Shown here: positions 1 through 8,043 of the stretch, piece after piece
Position numbering within the stretch: position 1 is the stretch's first letter
How the letters are laid out: each line of letters starts with the position of its first letter
Assembly (NCBI GenBank): GCA_024279865.1
Contig: JAJRRC010000033.1
Coordinates: 1-32,078, forward strand
Direction of reading: 5' to 3'
DNA length: 32,078 nucleotides
DNA from: Planctomycetota bacterium
Lineage (GTDB): Bacteria > Planctomycetota > Phycisphaerae > Phycisphaerales > Phycisphaeraceae
Program-made: the position numbers and the translations under genes
The notes under the pieces: model-generated
Told to the model about the DNA's origin: nothing
The model's database searches: none
The model's input: the letters and a program-made list of their open reading frames with translations, nothing else

Positions 1-338
1 GTATTAACCCAGATTTAATAAAAGGGCGATATTTTTGAGAATTGTAAAAGGAGACCGTTTTGAGCCAGTGAAAGTGGTGTTTTTGATTGCGGGGGAAATG
101 TGGTACAGAAGCATGGTTTGAGTGGGTGTTGGAGCCTTGGAGACAAAAACCATTTTGCATCGCATTGGTTTTGAAGCCACTTGGCGCGTAAAATTAACCA
201 CGAGGTGGTGATGGTTGAAAAACACAAGGGAAAATAACAGCAAAAAATCCTCAGCAAGCCCCCCTCAAAATGACGATAGAGAATAAAAACATGCTGACTT
301 TGAATTGATCCTCAATACCCGCAAGAGAGACCTACTTT
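1..338. other. Intergenic region upstream of clpC
   Basis: No convincing gene is visible in this stretch. Two overlapping minus-strand reading frames of about 80 codons exist, but they have no recognisable family features and no clear ribosome binding site. The last 60 bases are presumably the clpC leader, with a purine-rich GAGAG shortly before the clpC ATG. I did not find a CIRCE or CtsR-type operator by eye. Confidence 0.5.
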
Positions 339-2867
339 ATGTTTGAAAGATTTACAGATCGCGCTCGCAAAGTGATGGCCTTGGCCAATCAAGAAGCCCA
401 ACGCTTCAACCACGAATACATCGGTACCGAGCATGTTCTGCTCGGACTGGTGAAAGAAGGGTCTGGTGTGGGTGCCAATGTCCTGAAAAATTTAGACGTT
501 GATCTTCGCAAAGTGCGATTGGAAGTGGAGAAGCTCGTCAAGAGTGGCCCCGACATGGTCACCATGGGCAAGCTGCCTCAAACACCCCGCGCGAAAAAAG
601 TCATCGAATACGCGATTGAAGAAGCTCGCGACCTAAATCACAACTACGTCGGGACCGAGCATCTATTGCTAGGCCTTCTTCGTGAACACGAAGGCGTGGC
701 CGCTCAGGTTTTGATGAACCTTGGGCTCAAGCTCGAAGAGGTGCGTGAGGAAGTGCTGAACCTATTGGGGGCGGGTGTCGATACCGAAGGGCAAACACAA
801 GACACGCCCAAGAGCGGTTTATCCTCCAAAAGCAAGAAAAATTCCAAGACCCCCGCACTGGACAGCTTTGGTCGGGATTTGACGGTTTTGGCCAAGGAAA
901 ATCAGCTTGACCCGGTGATCGGTCGTGCTGATGAAATTGAACGACTCATTCAAATTTTGTGTCGTCGTACCAAGAACAATCCTGTGTTGCTCGGTGAAGC
1001 AGGTGTGGGCAAGACTGCCATTGTCGAAGGCTTGGCTCAGAAGATTATTGGCAACGATGTGCCTGAAATTTTGTCCGAGCGACGTATTGTCGTGTTGGAC
1101 CTGGCGATGATGGTCGCGGGGACCAAGTATCGAGGCCAGTTTGAAGAGCGAATCAAAGCGGTGATGAACGAAGTTCGTCGCGCTAAAAATGTTCTGTTGT
1201 TCATTGATGAATTGCACACGCTTGTCGGTGCAGGCGGGGCGGAGGGCGCGATTGATGCTGCCAATGTGTTAAAACCAGCTTTGTCGCGTGGCGAGATTCA
1301 GTGTATTGGTGCCACCACGTTAGATGAGTACCGCAAGTACATTGAAAAAGACAGTGCGTTGGAGCGTCGTTTCCAGACGATTCTTGTTGAGCCACCAAAC
1401 GCAAAAGAGACCGTTGAGATTCTCAAGGGTCTGCGAGATCGTTATGAAGCTCACCATCGCGTTCAGATTACCGATGATGCGGTTCTCAGTGCGGTGGAGC
1501 TTTCGACGCGTTATATCACCGGTCGGGTCCAGCCCGACAAGTCCATTGATGTGATTGATGAAGCGGGCGCTCGCATTCGCCTTAAGAGCATGAGCAAGCC
1601 GCCGAACCTTGCCGAAATTGAAGAGCAGATCGAACATCTCAGCGTTGAGAAGGATGAAGCCGTCAAAGCTGCCGACTACGAGCGAGCTGCCGAGCTACGT
1701 GACAAGGCAGAAACCCTGCGTCGCAACAAAGAAGAGATTCTTTCAGAGTGGCGATCCAAGAGCAAGGAAGTCGACGGCGTGGTGGATGAAGAAACCATTG
1801 CTGAAGTCGTTTCTAAGATGACCGGTATTCCGCTGACCCGTTTGGATACCGCAGAAAGCGAACGCTTGCTCAGACTTGAAGACGAACTGCACAAACGCGT
1901 CGTCAGCCAGGACGAAGGCATCAAGATTATCGCCAAGGCGCTGCGTCGCGCCCGGTCAGGCCTCAAAGATCCACGTCGACCAATGGGGTCCTTCATCTTC
2001 GTCGGGCCATCGGGTGTGGGCAAGACCTTGCTCTCCAAAGCCCTCGCAGAATTCATGTTCGGCGATGAAGAATCGCTCATCCGTATCGACATGTCCGAAT
2101 ACATGGAGAAACACAATATCAGCCGCCTCATCGGCGCGCCTCCCGGATACGTCGGCTACGAAGAAGGTGGCCAACTGACCGAACAAATCCGTCGGCGGCC
2201 TTACTCGGTGGTGCTGCTTGATGAAATCGAAAAAGGACACCCCGACGTCTTCAACATGCTCCTGCAGATCATGGAAGAAGGTCAACTCACCGATTCGTTC
2301 GGCCGTCATGTGGACTTCCGCAACACCGTCTTAATTATGACCAGCAACATCGGTTCAGATCTGATCAAAACCGGCGGCGGGTTCGGCTTCGCCAAGCCCA
2401 ATGAAGAAACCGACTATGACAAAATGAAGCAAACGCTCACCAGTGAAATCGAGCGATACTTCCGACCTGAATTCATCAACCGCCTAGACGACATCATCGT
2501 CTTCCGCGCTCTAAACAGAACCAACCTTGAGCAAATCGTTCATTATGAACTACGCAAAGTCAGTGAACGTCTCAGTGCTCGAAACCTGTCGCTAGAGCTT
2601 GATGAAAAAGCTCGCGATTACCTCATTGAAAAGGGCTACAACCCCGATTACGGTGCGCGTCCTTTGCGTCGTGCGATTGAACACCATGTGGAAGATGCTT
2701 TGTCCGAAGCGATTCTGCGAGGCCAGTTCAAGGCTGGCCAGTTGATCAAAGCGACCAAGAAAGATGGCGTTGATGCGTTGGAATTTGAAACCGTTGATAT
2801 GCCTCCAGAAGACAAAGATGCTGACAAAACCAGCGGCCTAGCTCAGGCGGGAGCCGAGTCAACCTAA
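339..2867 (+). CDS. clpC: ATP-dependent Clp protease ATPase subunit ClpC
   Basis: This is a Hsp100/Clp AAA+ unfoldase that feeds substrates to the ClpP peptidase in the cytoplasm. At 842 residues it has the usual ClpC length. Two Clp N repeats occupy about residues 3-75 and 80-145. The first AAA+ module has Walker A GEAGVGKT at 219-226 and Walker B ending in D290-E291. A UVR-type coiled linker (AADYERAAELRDKAE) lies near 425-460 and is diagnostic of ClpC rather than ClpA or ClpB. The second module has Walker A GPSGVGKT at 556-563, followed by the conserved PPGYVGYEEGG pore loop and a complete C-terminal D2 small domain (NPDYGARPLRRAIE). The ATG follows a GAGAG-type ribosome binding site. The gene stands alone, and neither mcsA/mcsB nor ctsR is next to it. 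The last 30 residues are an acidic, poorly conserved tail. Confidence 0.97.
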   Translation: MFERFTDRARKVMALANQEAQRFNHEYIGTEHVLLGLVKEGSGVGANVLKNLDVDLRKVRLEVEKLVKSGPDMVTMGKLPQTPRAKKVIEYAIEEARDLNHNYVGTEHLLLGLLREHEGVAAQVLMNLGLKLEEVREEVLNLLGAGVDTEGQTQDTPKSGLSSKSKKNSKTPALDSFGRDLTVLAKENQLDPVIGRADEIERLIQILCRRTKNNPVLLGEAGVGKTAIVEGLAQKIIGNDVPEILSERRIVVLDLAMMVAGTKYRGQFEERIKAVMNEVRRAKNVLLFIDELHTLVGAGGAEGAIDAANVLKPALSRGEIQCIGATTLDEYRKYIEKDSALERRFQTILVEPPNAKETVEILKGLRDRYEAHHRVQITDDAVLSAVELSTRYITGRVQPDKSIDVIDEAGARIRLKSMSKPPNLAEIEEQIEHLSVEKDEAVKAADYERAAELRDKAETLRRNKEEILSEWRSKSKEVDGVVDEETIAEVVSKMTGIPLTRLDTAESERLLRLEDELHKRVVSQDEGIKIIAKALRRARSGLKDPRRPMGSFIFVGPSGVGKTLLSKALAEFMFGDEESLIRIDMSEYMEKHNISRLIGAPPGYVGYEEGGQLTEQIRRRPYSVVLLDEIEKGHPDVFNMLLQIMEEGQLTDSFGRHVDFRNTVLIMTSNIGSDLIKTGGGFGFAKPNEETDYDKMKQTLTSEIERYFRPEFINRLDDIIVFRALNRTNLEQIVHYELRKVSERLSARNLSLELDEKARDYLIEKGYNPDYGARPLRRAIEHHVEDALSEAILRGQFKAGQLIKATKKDGVDALEFETVDMPPEDKDADKTSGLAQAGAEST

Positions 2868-2916
2868 AGGCACACAGATCACGATTACTGCCAATTTGCA
2901 GTCAAATACAAAAGCC

Positions 2917-3030
2917 AGAAGGGTATACCAATCTCAGTTGAGTTTTCCCGTTTTCCTTTGGACGTGGCGCTTTGTTTTGAGCGTTTAAATCGTTTCCATC
3001 GCGGACATTCTCATACCCGATGGGTATATG
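2917..3030 (+). repeat. Dispersed intergenic repeat, copy A
   Basis: Two blocks match the reverse complement of 7149-7372. TTGAGTTTTCCCG at 2938-2950 is identical to the complement of 7337-7349. The 32 bases at 2997-3028 match the complement of 7155-7186 at 28 of 32 positions. The second block contains the hairpin ATACCC-GAT-GGGTAT (3013-3027), and GGGTATA recurs near both ends (2921-2927 and 3022-3028). The central part differs in length between copies. No transposase is present, so it could be a MITE-like remnant or another non-coding repeat family. Confidence 0.65.
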
Positions 3031-3168
3031 CTTCGAAAGAACTGTACGTTTCTGGCTTTTTTTGTGGACTTGTCGTGAACGCCTTGATCGCGTTTTGCAT
3101 CACCGTGTTTTTGCCTTGGACTTGAGCGTGACGAATTTGGAATCCGACTCTTCGGCAGACCTTAGAAT

Positions 3169-3211
3169 GCGGCTTTGTCAAAGCCGCAAGCTTACAGCTT
3201 GCGCGTCCGGG
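3169..3211. repeat. REP-like tandem hairpins, copy 1
   Basis: A near-perfect palindrome GCGGCTTTGTCAAAGCCGC (3169-3187) abuts a second hairpin GCAAGC-TTACA-GCTTGC (3186-3202), followed by GCGTCCGGG. The 29 bases at 3183-3211 match 18875-18903 at 26 positions. Two of the three differences form a compensatory base-pair change in the stem (A-T here, C-G there), which supports a selected or replicated hairpin. The site lies between convergent genes and may act as a terminator. Confidence 0.75.
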
Positions 3212-3246
3212 AGCATGGGGGTTTACTTGGAGAAGTGTCTGACGGA

Positions 3247-4095
3247 TTACGACTTGATCTCTGCGATGTCTTGCCTTAGAGACAGGCGATAGGCCCGTGG
3301 GGTTTGTCCTGCGATTTCTTTGAATGCTTTGTAAAATCGGCTGAGGCTGTTGAATCCGCTGGCCAGGGCGACCTGTAGAATATCCATGTCATGGGTGATT
3401 AATAAGCGTTGTGCGTAGCTGATACGTTGGCGGGTGACGTATTGGTTGAGTGTGAGGCCGTAATGTTTTCGAAACAGCGTCATGGCATAATTGGGGTGCA
3501 GCCCGACCGACTTTGCGATCTGGTCTATGGGCAGGTCTTCGGTAAAATGCTCAGCAATATAACGTGTGAGACGAATGATTTTGGGGTGACAGGCGATGGG
3601 ATCGATTTTGCCTGTTTTTACTTTTTGATGGTTGAGGCCGAATCGTTTGAGGCGGGCTTGAATTTCATCCAATGCGATTTTTTGAAATATGACCTTGCTC
3701 TGCTGGCAATCTTGAGCCCACTGTTGGATCAAGGCTCCATCGAGTTGGGGCTGGCTGGGGTCTGTGAGCATGTGGCCGTTCAGCAAATTTTTGACAAACG
3801 ATTTGGGCAACGGCCATTGAAGAACCCAGTTCATGGGAAGCACCGCACATCCGAGTCGGGTATTGGGTTCGATATGAATAACCTGGTGAGGCACGGTCGC
3901 CCAGAAAGCAGTCAACGCGCCCGGTGAAAGCGTGACAAGTTGTCCGCCCAGCAGATAGGTCATGCGTCCGGAAAAGACATAATTCAATTCCATGTCCGAA
4001 TGTTGATGTGCCTCGGGCATGACATGGACGCTGAGGGTTCGAACACCAAAAGGAATTTGCGTGGCCCAATTTTTGATGGGATCGGTCCGCTTCAT
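3247..4095 (-). CDS. AraC/MelR-like transcriptional regulator
   Basis: This is a 282-residue AraC/XylS-family activator. The N-terminal part (about 20-85) looks like a cupin sugar-sensing domain and carries the MelR-like pattern DMELNYVFSGRMTYLLGG, followed by an FWATVPHQ motif. The C-terminal part has the two AraC helix-turn-helices: DQIAKSVGLHPNYAMTLFRK at about 191-210, and the second at about 238-261 containing ASGFNSLSRFYKAFK. I chose the ATG at 4095 because the codon before it is TTG and adds only one residue. No strong ribosome binding site is visible. It is transcribed divergently from the URO-D-like gene with under 100 bases between them, so that gene is the likely target. The MelR resemblance suggests a carbohydrate or glycoside ligand, but this is inference. 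Confidence 0.9.
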   Translation of the reverse strand: MKRTDPIKNWATQIPFGVRTLSVHVMPEAHQHSDMELNYVFSGRMTYLLGGQLVTLSPGALTAFWATVPHQVIHIEPNTRLGCAVLPMNWVLQWPLPKSFVKNLLNGHMLTDPSQPQLDGALIQQWAQDCQQSKVIFQKIALDEIQARLKRFGLNHQKVKTGKIDPIACHPKIIRLTRYIAEHFTEDLPIDQIAKSVGLHPNYAMTLFRKHYGLTLNQYVTRQRISYAQRLLITHDMDILQVALASGFNSLSRFYKAFKEIAGQTPRAYRLSLRQDIAEIKS

Positions 4096-4192
4096 CAATA
4101 TTATGATACAGGAAAATAAATGTTTTATGACGGAAGAAATATAACTAAATATTGTTATTCTTGTATTTTTCGTGACAGCGAAAGGGGATTTA
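4096..4192. promoter_or_regulatory. Divergent control region of the AraC and URO-D-like genes
   Basis: This 97-base gap is strikingly AT-rich compared with its neighbours and must hold the 5' signals of both divergent genes. The purine run AAAGGGGAT ends about six bases before the ATG at 4193 and is a strong ribosome binding site for the plus-strand gene. Several short AT-rich inverted arms (for example ATAAC and GTTAT near 4141-4159) could be regulator sites. No -35/-10 pair stands out enough to assign. Confidence 0.5.
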
Positions 4193-5281
4193 ATGGAAAT
4201 TTTACAAAAACCTGATTTTCAAAAAACGCTTGAACGTTTTGAAGCATGGTGGCATGGGGAGGTGCTTGATCGGCCGGTGGTGACGGCGTATGTGTTGCCT
4301 CATTGTGCTCCGGTGCTTGGGTCCAAGACGCATGTGTCGATGTTGGATCGTTGGCTGGACGTAGAATTTCAAGTGGAACGGGCGGTGGAGGAAATGGAAT
4401 GTCGGTCGTATGTGGCAGATGGTTTTCCCGCTTATTGTCCCAATGTCGGGCCTGAGGTGACGGCAACTTTGTTGGGTTGTGTAGTTGATTTTTTAGATGA
4501 GAGAACCGGCTGGGCCAAGCCCGTGGTGCAGCAGCCGGAGGATTGGGCGAAGGTGACGATTGAGAGTCTGGATTTTACGGGCCGATTTTGGCAAACGATG
4601 ACGCAGATGACGAATTTGGCTTTGGAAATGAGCCAGGGGCGCTATCTGGTGGGCATGACGGACCTGCATGGCAATTATGACATTTTGGCAGCATTACGCG
4701 ATCCTCAGTATTTGTGCATGGACTTGCTGGATTGCCCCGGGGCCGTGAGGCAGGCCTCGAAGGTGGCTCGTCAGGCGATGTCGGAGGCTTTTGAGCGGAA
4801 CTACGCCTTGATTGCCAAAGCGGGGATGCCTTCAACCTGCTGGGCGGGATTTTTGCATCAGGGGCCTGCCTATATTCCCAGTTGTGATTTTTGGTGCATG
4901 CTCGGGACCGCCATGGCTCGTGATGAGGTGCTCGCTGATATTGCGTTTGAAATGCAGGCCATGAAGCGTTCAATTTTTCATCTCGATGGTCCTGATGCGC
5001 TGAAGCACTTGGATATGTTGCTTGAATTAGACGATTTGGATGCCGTTCAATGGGTCTATGGAACGGGCCACGGCATGGCCAGTGATTGGTTAGAGGTATA
5101 CCAGCGAATTCAGGCTTCAGGCAAAAGTATTCAGGTCATTGCTCAAGACCCCGTTGATGCGATGAATTGTCTGGAGGCCTTGAATCCGCAGGGCTTGTGG
5201 TTAACCCTTGTGGAGCCGTTTGAGTCCGTGGATCAGGCTCAGGTGTTTATAAAAGAAGTAGAGCGAACTATCTGTCAATAG
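4193..5281 (+). CDS. Uroporphyrinogen decarboxylase-like (URO-D superfamily) protein
   Basis: This 362-residue protein resembles the COG0407/URO-D-like branch frequent in Planctomycetota and Lentisphaerota, not the haem enzyme HemE. Visible signatures are ERFEAWWHGEVLDRPVV near the N-terminus, a central DLHGNYDILAALRDPQ, and the C-terminal HLDGPDALKHLDMLLEL followed by QWVYGTGHG. URO-D superfamily members decarboxylate porphyrinogens or transfer methyl groups to corrinoid or thiol acceptors; the reaction here is unknown. The reading frame opens with a GTG at 4172, but the strong site AAAGGGGAT lies between that GTG and the ATG at 4193, so 4193 is preferred. It lies divergent from a MelR-like AraC regulator, which suggests an inducible role in sugar or C1-related catabolism. 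Confidence 0.8.
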   Translation: MEILQKPDFQKTLERFEAWWHGEVLDRPVVTAYVLPHCAPVLGSKTHVSMLDRWLDVEFQVERAVEEMECRSYVADGFPAYCPNVGPEVTATLLGCVVDFLDERTGWAKPVVQQPEDWAKVTIESLDFTGRFWQTMTQMTNLALEMSQGRYLVGMTDLHGNYDILAALRDPQYLCMDLLDCPGAVRQASKVARQAMSEAFERNYALIAKAGMPSTCWAGFLHQGPAYIPSCDFWCMLGTAMARDEVLADIAFEMQAMKRSIFHLDGPDALKHLDMLLELDDLDAVQWVYGTGHGMASDWLEVYQRIQASGKSIQVIAQDPVDAMNCLEALNPQGLWLTLVEPFESVDQAQVFIKEVERTICQ

Positions 5282-5507
5282 TGGACTTGAGTCGTGTAAT
5301 GATTGCCTGAATACTTTACAACAATAGAAGAATAGGCATGACGATTGCGATGGGTTTACCATATCTTGAGGATAAAAAGGTCCTTATATTCAAATTTCTT
5401 GCTTATCATAGGCTGGCAGACATCAAGTGCGAGTTCTCACAGGCCGATGAATTGTATAGTTATCTTGCTTTATGGTGTTCCGTTTTTGGGGTGGGTAATA
5501 GATACGC

Positions 5508-7022
5508 ATGAATCAATCGCTACTTGATAAAATTCTTAGTTCACCTCGGTTGCCGAGTTTGCCTGCAATTGCCATTGAGGTGATTGATCTGGTGCAGCAG
5601 CGTGATGTCAATATCAAGCAGATTGCTCAGACGATTCAGCATGATCCTGCGTTGTCCAGTAAAATTTTAAAGACAGTCAACTCCAGCTTTTATGGCCAAG
5701 CTCATTCGGTGGGAACCATCAGCCACGCCTTGGTGGTGTTGGGGTTGAACAGCGTAAAAACCCTTGCCTTGGGTTTTAGCTTGGTGGGCAATTTAACTCA
5801 AACCAATGAAGATGGATTTAATCATCTGAACTTTTGGAAACGAAGCCTTTACGGCGCGGTTGCCGCGAGGTCTTTGGCCAAACAGGTCGGGCTCGTTCAG
5901 CAGGAAGAATCTTTTCTCGGCGGCCTACTGCAAGACTTGGGCCTTTTGGCAATGCTTGAAACCATTGGCGATGATTACAAGGAACTCCTTCAGGAAATAG
6001 GCACGGATCACGCTCAGTTGCACATGCTCGAACGTGAAAAATTTGACCTGACCCATGCCCAGATCGGCGGTATCTTGGCGGATAACTGGAAATTGCCTCC
6101 ACTGTTGGCCAATTCCATTCGATTCCACGAAACACCCGAACTGGCGCCCGAGGAGGTCTTGCCTTCGGTTCGATGTGTCAGTTTGGGGTCCATGGCAGCA
6201 GATATTTTTGTCAATGAACAGTCGCCCGGAGAAATGCTTGATCGCTATTACCGTCATGCCTCTGAATGGTTCGGCATGAGCCAGGAACAAGCAGAACCTC
6301 TGCTGAATAGCATTCACGACGGTTCCACAGAAATGAAGCGTCTGTTCGATCTGCCCACCAGTGATTTTGACAATTCCGATGATATTTTAGCTCGCGCCAA
6401 TGAGGCCTTGCTCAACTTGAGTATGCAACAACAGCAGCAGGCTGCGGCACTCGAAGCAAAAAACAGAGAACTCATCGCTCAAGCGGAATGTGACCCATTG
6501 ACAGGCGTGGCCAATCGTCGCAAGTTCAGTGACTATATCAATGAACATTTTATGTTAACGACCCAGACGGGTGATCCTGTTTCCGTTTTGTTTATGGATG
6601 TGGATCACTTTAAAAACGTGAATGATACGTATGGTCATCAGACAGGCGATCATGTTCTTGTTGAAATCGCCAGCACGCTCAATCAAGCAGTTCAGGCTCC
6701 TGGGCTGGTTGCTCGTTATGGCGGAGAAGAGTTTGCCATTATCTTGCCTGGCACAGACCGCGTCTCGGCCGCTCGCATTGCGGATGATTTGAGGCTCGCC
6801 ATTGCTGAAACGCCCTTGAAATCCGATGAAAATGAACCTTTGAGCATTACCGCCAGTATTGGCGTGGCTTGTTACGACGGCACTTTTTTCACGAGTCCCA
6901 ATCAACTCATCAAAGCTGCGGACCAAGGGGTTTATGCCGCGAAAAATGCCGGCCGCAACCTCGTTCGCGTGTTTGCTCCCAAAGTCAAACCCAAAGTCTC
7001 CGCACCTGTGACAGCGGCTTAA
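5508..7022 (+). CDS. HDOD domain - GGDEF diguanylate cyclase fusion
   Basis: This is a 504-residue cytoplasmic signalling protein. The N-terminal HDOD domain (about 10-210) has the typical LPSLPAIAIEVIDL opening and DPALSSKILKTVNSSFYG. A Gln-rich helical linker (about 300-322) leads to a GGDEF domain starting at AECDPLTGVANRRKF (about 325-490). The catalytic loop is intact as RYGGEEF, with GGEEF at 405-409, so cyclic-di-GMP synthesis is likely. The inhibitory I-site RxxD five residues upstream is missing (QAPG occupies the position), so feedback inhibition by c-di-GMP is probably absent. There are no membrane segments. The ATG at 5508 has a GGGGTGGG stretch about 16 bases upstream as a poor ribosome binding site. 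No operon partner is visible. Confidence 0.93.
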   Translation: MNQSLLDKILSSPRLPSLPAIAIEVIDLVQQRDVNIKQIAQTIQHDPALSSKILKTVNSSFYGQAHSVGTISHALVVLGLNSVKTLALGFSLVGNLTQTNEDGFNHLNFWKRSLYGAVAARSLAKQVGLVQQEESFLGGLLQDLGLLAMLETIGDDYKELLQEIGTDHAQLHMLEREKFDLTHAQIGGILADNWKLPPLLANSIRFHETPELAPEEVLPSVRCVSLGSMAADIFVNEQSPGEMLDRYYRHASEWFGMSQEQAEPLLNSIHDGSTEMKRLFDLPTSDFDNSDDILARANEALLNLSMQQQQQAAALEAKNRELIAQAECDPLTGVANRRKFSDYINEHFMLTTQTGDPVSVLFMDVDHFKNVNDTYGHQTGDHVLVEIASTLNQAVQAPGLVARYGGEEFAIILPGTDRVSAARIADDLRLAIAETPLKSDENEPLSITASIGVACYDGTFFTSPNQLIKAADQGVYAAKNAGRNLVRVFAPKVKPKVSAPVTAA

Positions 7023-7376
7023 GATTTATCCTTTGAAATGGTATTCTGTGACACGCTCGATCTGTGAGAGATTCGAGACGCTGTTTGATTCAAGGCAGAC
7101 ATGCCCTTAATGCGGTGATTGCATTGCGGGGTCATTTCCCATCACGACGATAGGTATCCCCATCGGGTATGAGAGTTCCCGCGATGAAAGTTTTTAAAGC
7201 GAACAGTTGCTAGTAAGAGAAGATAATCGGACACTGTTTTCCCGTTTTTTCCAAATTCTCCATCTCTTTTCTGCTCCTATTTTTACGGATAGCTGATCAC
7301 TAAAACAAAATGCCGCATACGCAAGCAAACCGGGGGCGGGAAAACTCAATCATGAGGGGTATAGATTGGGAATGTT
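7023..7376. other. Repeat-bearing convergent gap after the GGDEF gene
   Basis: These 354 bases lie between the 3' ends of the GGDEF gene (plus) and the EIIA gene (minus). No gene is seen. Most of the right two thirds is the second copy of the dispersed repeat. An imperfect inverted repeat (CTCGATCT and AGATTCGAG near 7052-7078) follows the GGDEF stop but lacks a T-run. Confidence 0.55.
7149..7372 (-). repeat. Dispersed intergenic repeat, copy B
   Basis: This is the inverted, longer counterpart of 2917-3030. Conserved blocks are 7155-7186 (28 of 32 positions matching the complement of 2997-3028) and 7337-7349 (13 of 13 matching the complement of 2938-2950). On the minus strand a stretch resembling the GGCGCTTTGTTTTGA of copy A is also recognisable (GGCATTTTGTTTTAG). 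About 100 extra bases separate the blocks here. The two copies flank the araC/URO-D/GGDEF segment in opposite orientations. Confidence 0.6.
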
Positions 7377-7847
7377 TTAGCTTTTAACAGTTTCTGCTTG
7401 ATTCTTTTCGATTAAATCAAAGACCGTTTGAGCATCGGTTGCTTGCGAGATGTTTTCGCGGGTTTCGTCATTGACAAGCATTTGGCTCACCGCTGCGAGT
7501 GCTTGAATGTGTAAGCTGGTTTGATCGGTGGGGGAGACCAGTAGCAAAATGAGGTTGACTGGTTTTTGATCCAGTGAGTCGAACTCCATGGGGGAGGCTG
7601 GTTTGCCGACAGCCATGAGCAGTTGGTCGTTGCTGCTGGTCTTGCCGTGGGGAATAGCAATGCCGTTGCCGATGCCTGTGGTGCGTGTGGTTTCTCGTTC
7701 CCAGACTACTTTTTTGAGTTCATCGACGTTGGCAATAGCGTGTTGTTGGGCTAGCAGATCGACTAATTCATAGATAGCTGCCTGCTTGTCGGTGGCAGTC
7801 AGTGGGACTTTGATACATTGGGGATGAAGAATATCTGTCAGCCGCAT
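7377..7847 (-). CDS. PTS EIIA protein, fructose/nitrogen (PtsN) type
   Basis: This 156-residue protein is a single phosphotransfer domain of the PTS EIIA-2 (fructose/mannitol/PtsN) family. The active-site loop GIGNGIAIPHGKT places the phospho-accepting histidine at residue 67. The domain opens with LTDILHPQCIKV and ends with a typical helical region. No EIIB/EIIC domain or Hpr gene is adjacent, so a regulatory PtsN-like role is more likely than sugar transport. The frame extends 66 codons upstream, but that part is not family-like. The ATG at 7847 has an AAAGGAT site about six bases upstream, so it was chosen. It is divergent from recQ across 196 bases. Confidence 0.92.
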   Translation of the reverse strand: MRLTDILHPQCIKVPLTATDKQAAIYELVDLLAQQHAIANVDELKKVVWERETTRTTGIGNGIAIPHGKTSSNDQLLMAVGKPASPMEFDSLDQKPVNLILLLVSPTDQTSLHIQALAAVSQMLVNDETRENISQATDAQTVFDLIEKNQAETVKS

Positions 7848-8043
7848 GGTCGATCCTTTGTTGGTCGGAGCAAGACGAAAGAAGAATACCGTCCTACCGC
7901 GGTGTCGGCAAATGAGGCCTCGGATATAGATCGTATCTCCAAAGGGCTTCAAATGGGTGAGACAGCGGTCGAACCCGGTCATGTTCGGGGTAAAAACGTG
8001 CTGTAATTGGTATGGCCCGTCAAATCGGATACGCTTAAGCCTC

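Larger units (their letters stand above)
2868..3246. other. Repeat-bearing convergent gap between clpC and the AraC gene
   Basis: This 379-base gap separates the 3' ends of clpC (plus) and the AraC-family gene (minus). No credible gene lies in it. It holds a dispersed repeat (2917-3030) related in inverted orientation to one at 7149-7372, and a pair of adjacent hairpins (3169-3202) whose second member recurs at 18875-18903. The hairpins may also serve as transcription terminators for either gene. Confidence 0.6.

Noticed and set aside
4-257. Two overlapping minus-strand frames of about 80 codons
   Set aside because: No ribosome binding site or family-like pattern, and they overlap each other; more likely non-coding DNA upstream of clpC.
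3020-3292. Plus-strand 90-codon frame after clpC
   Set aside because: It runs through the repeat and hairpins and into the AraC gene on the other strand, with a Cys/Arg/Leu-rich random composition.
5345-5527. Plus-strand 60-codon frame overlapping the GGDEF start
   Set aside because: It has no ribosome binding site and no recognisable pattern; the overlap with 5508 is probably chance rather than coupling.
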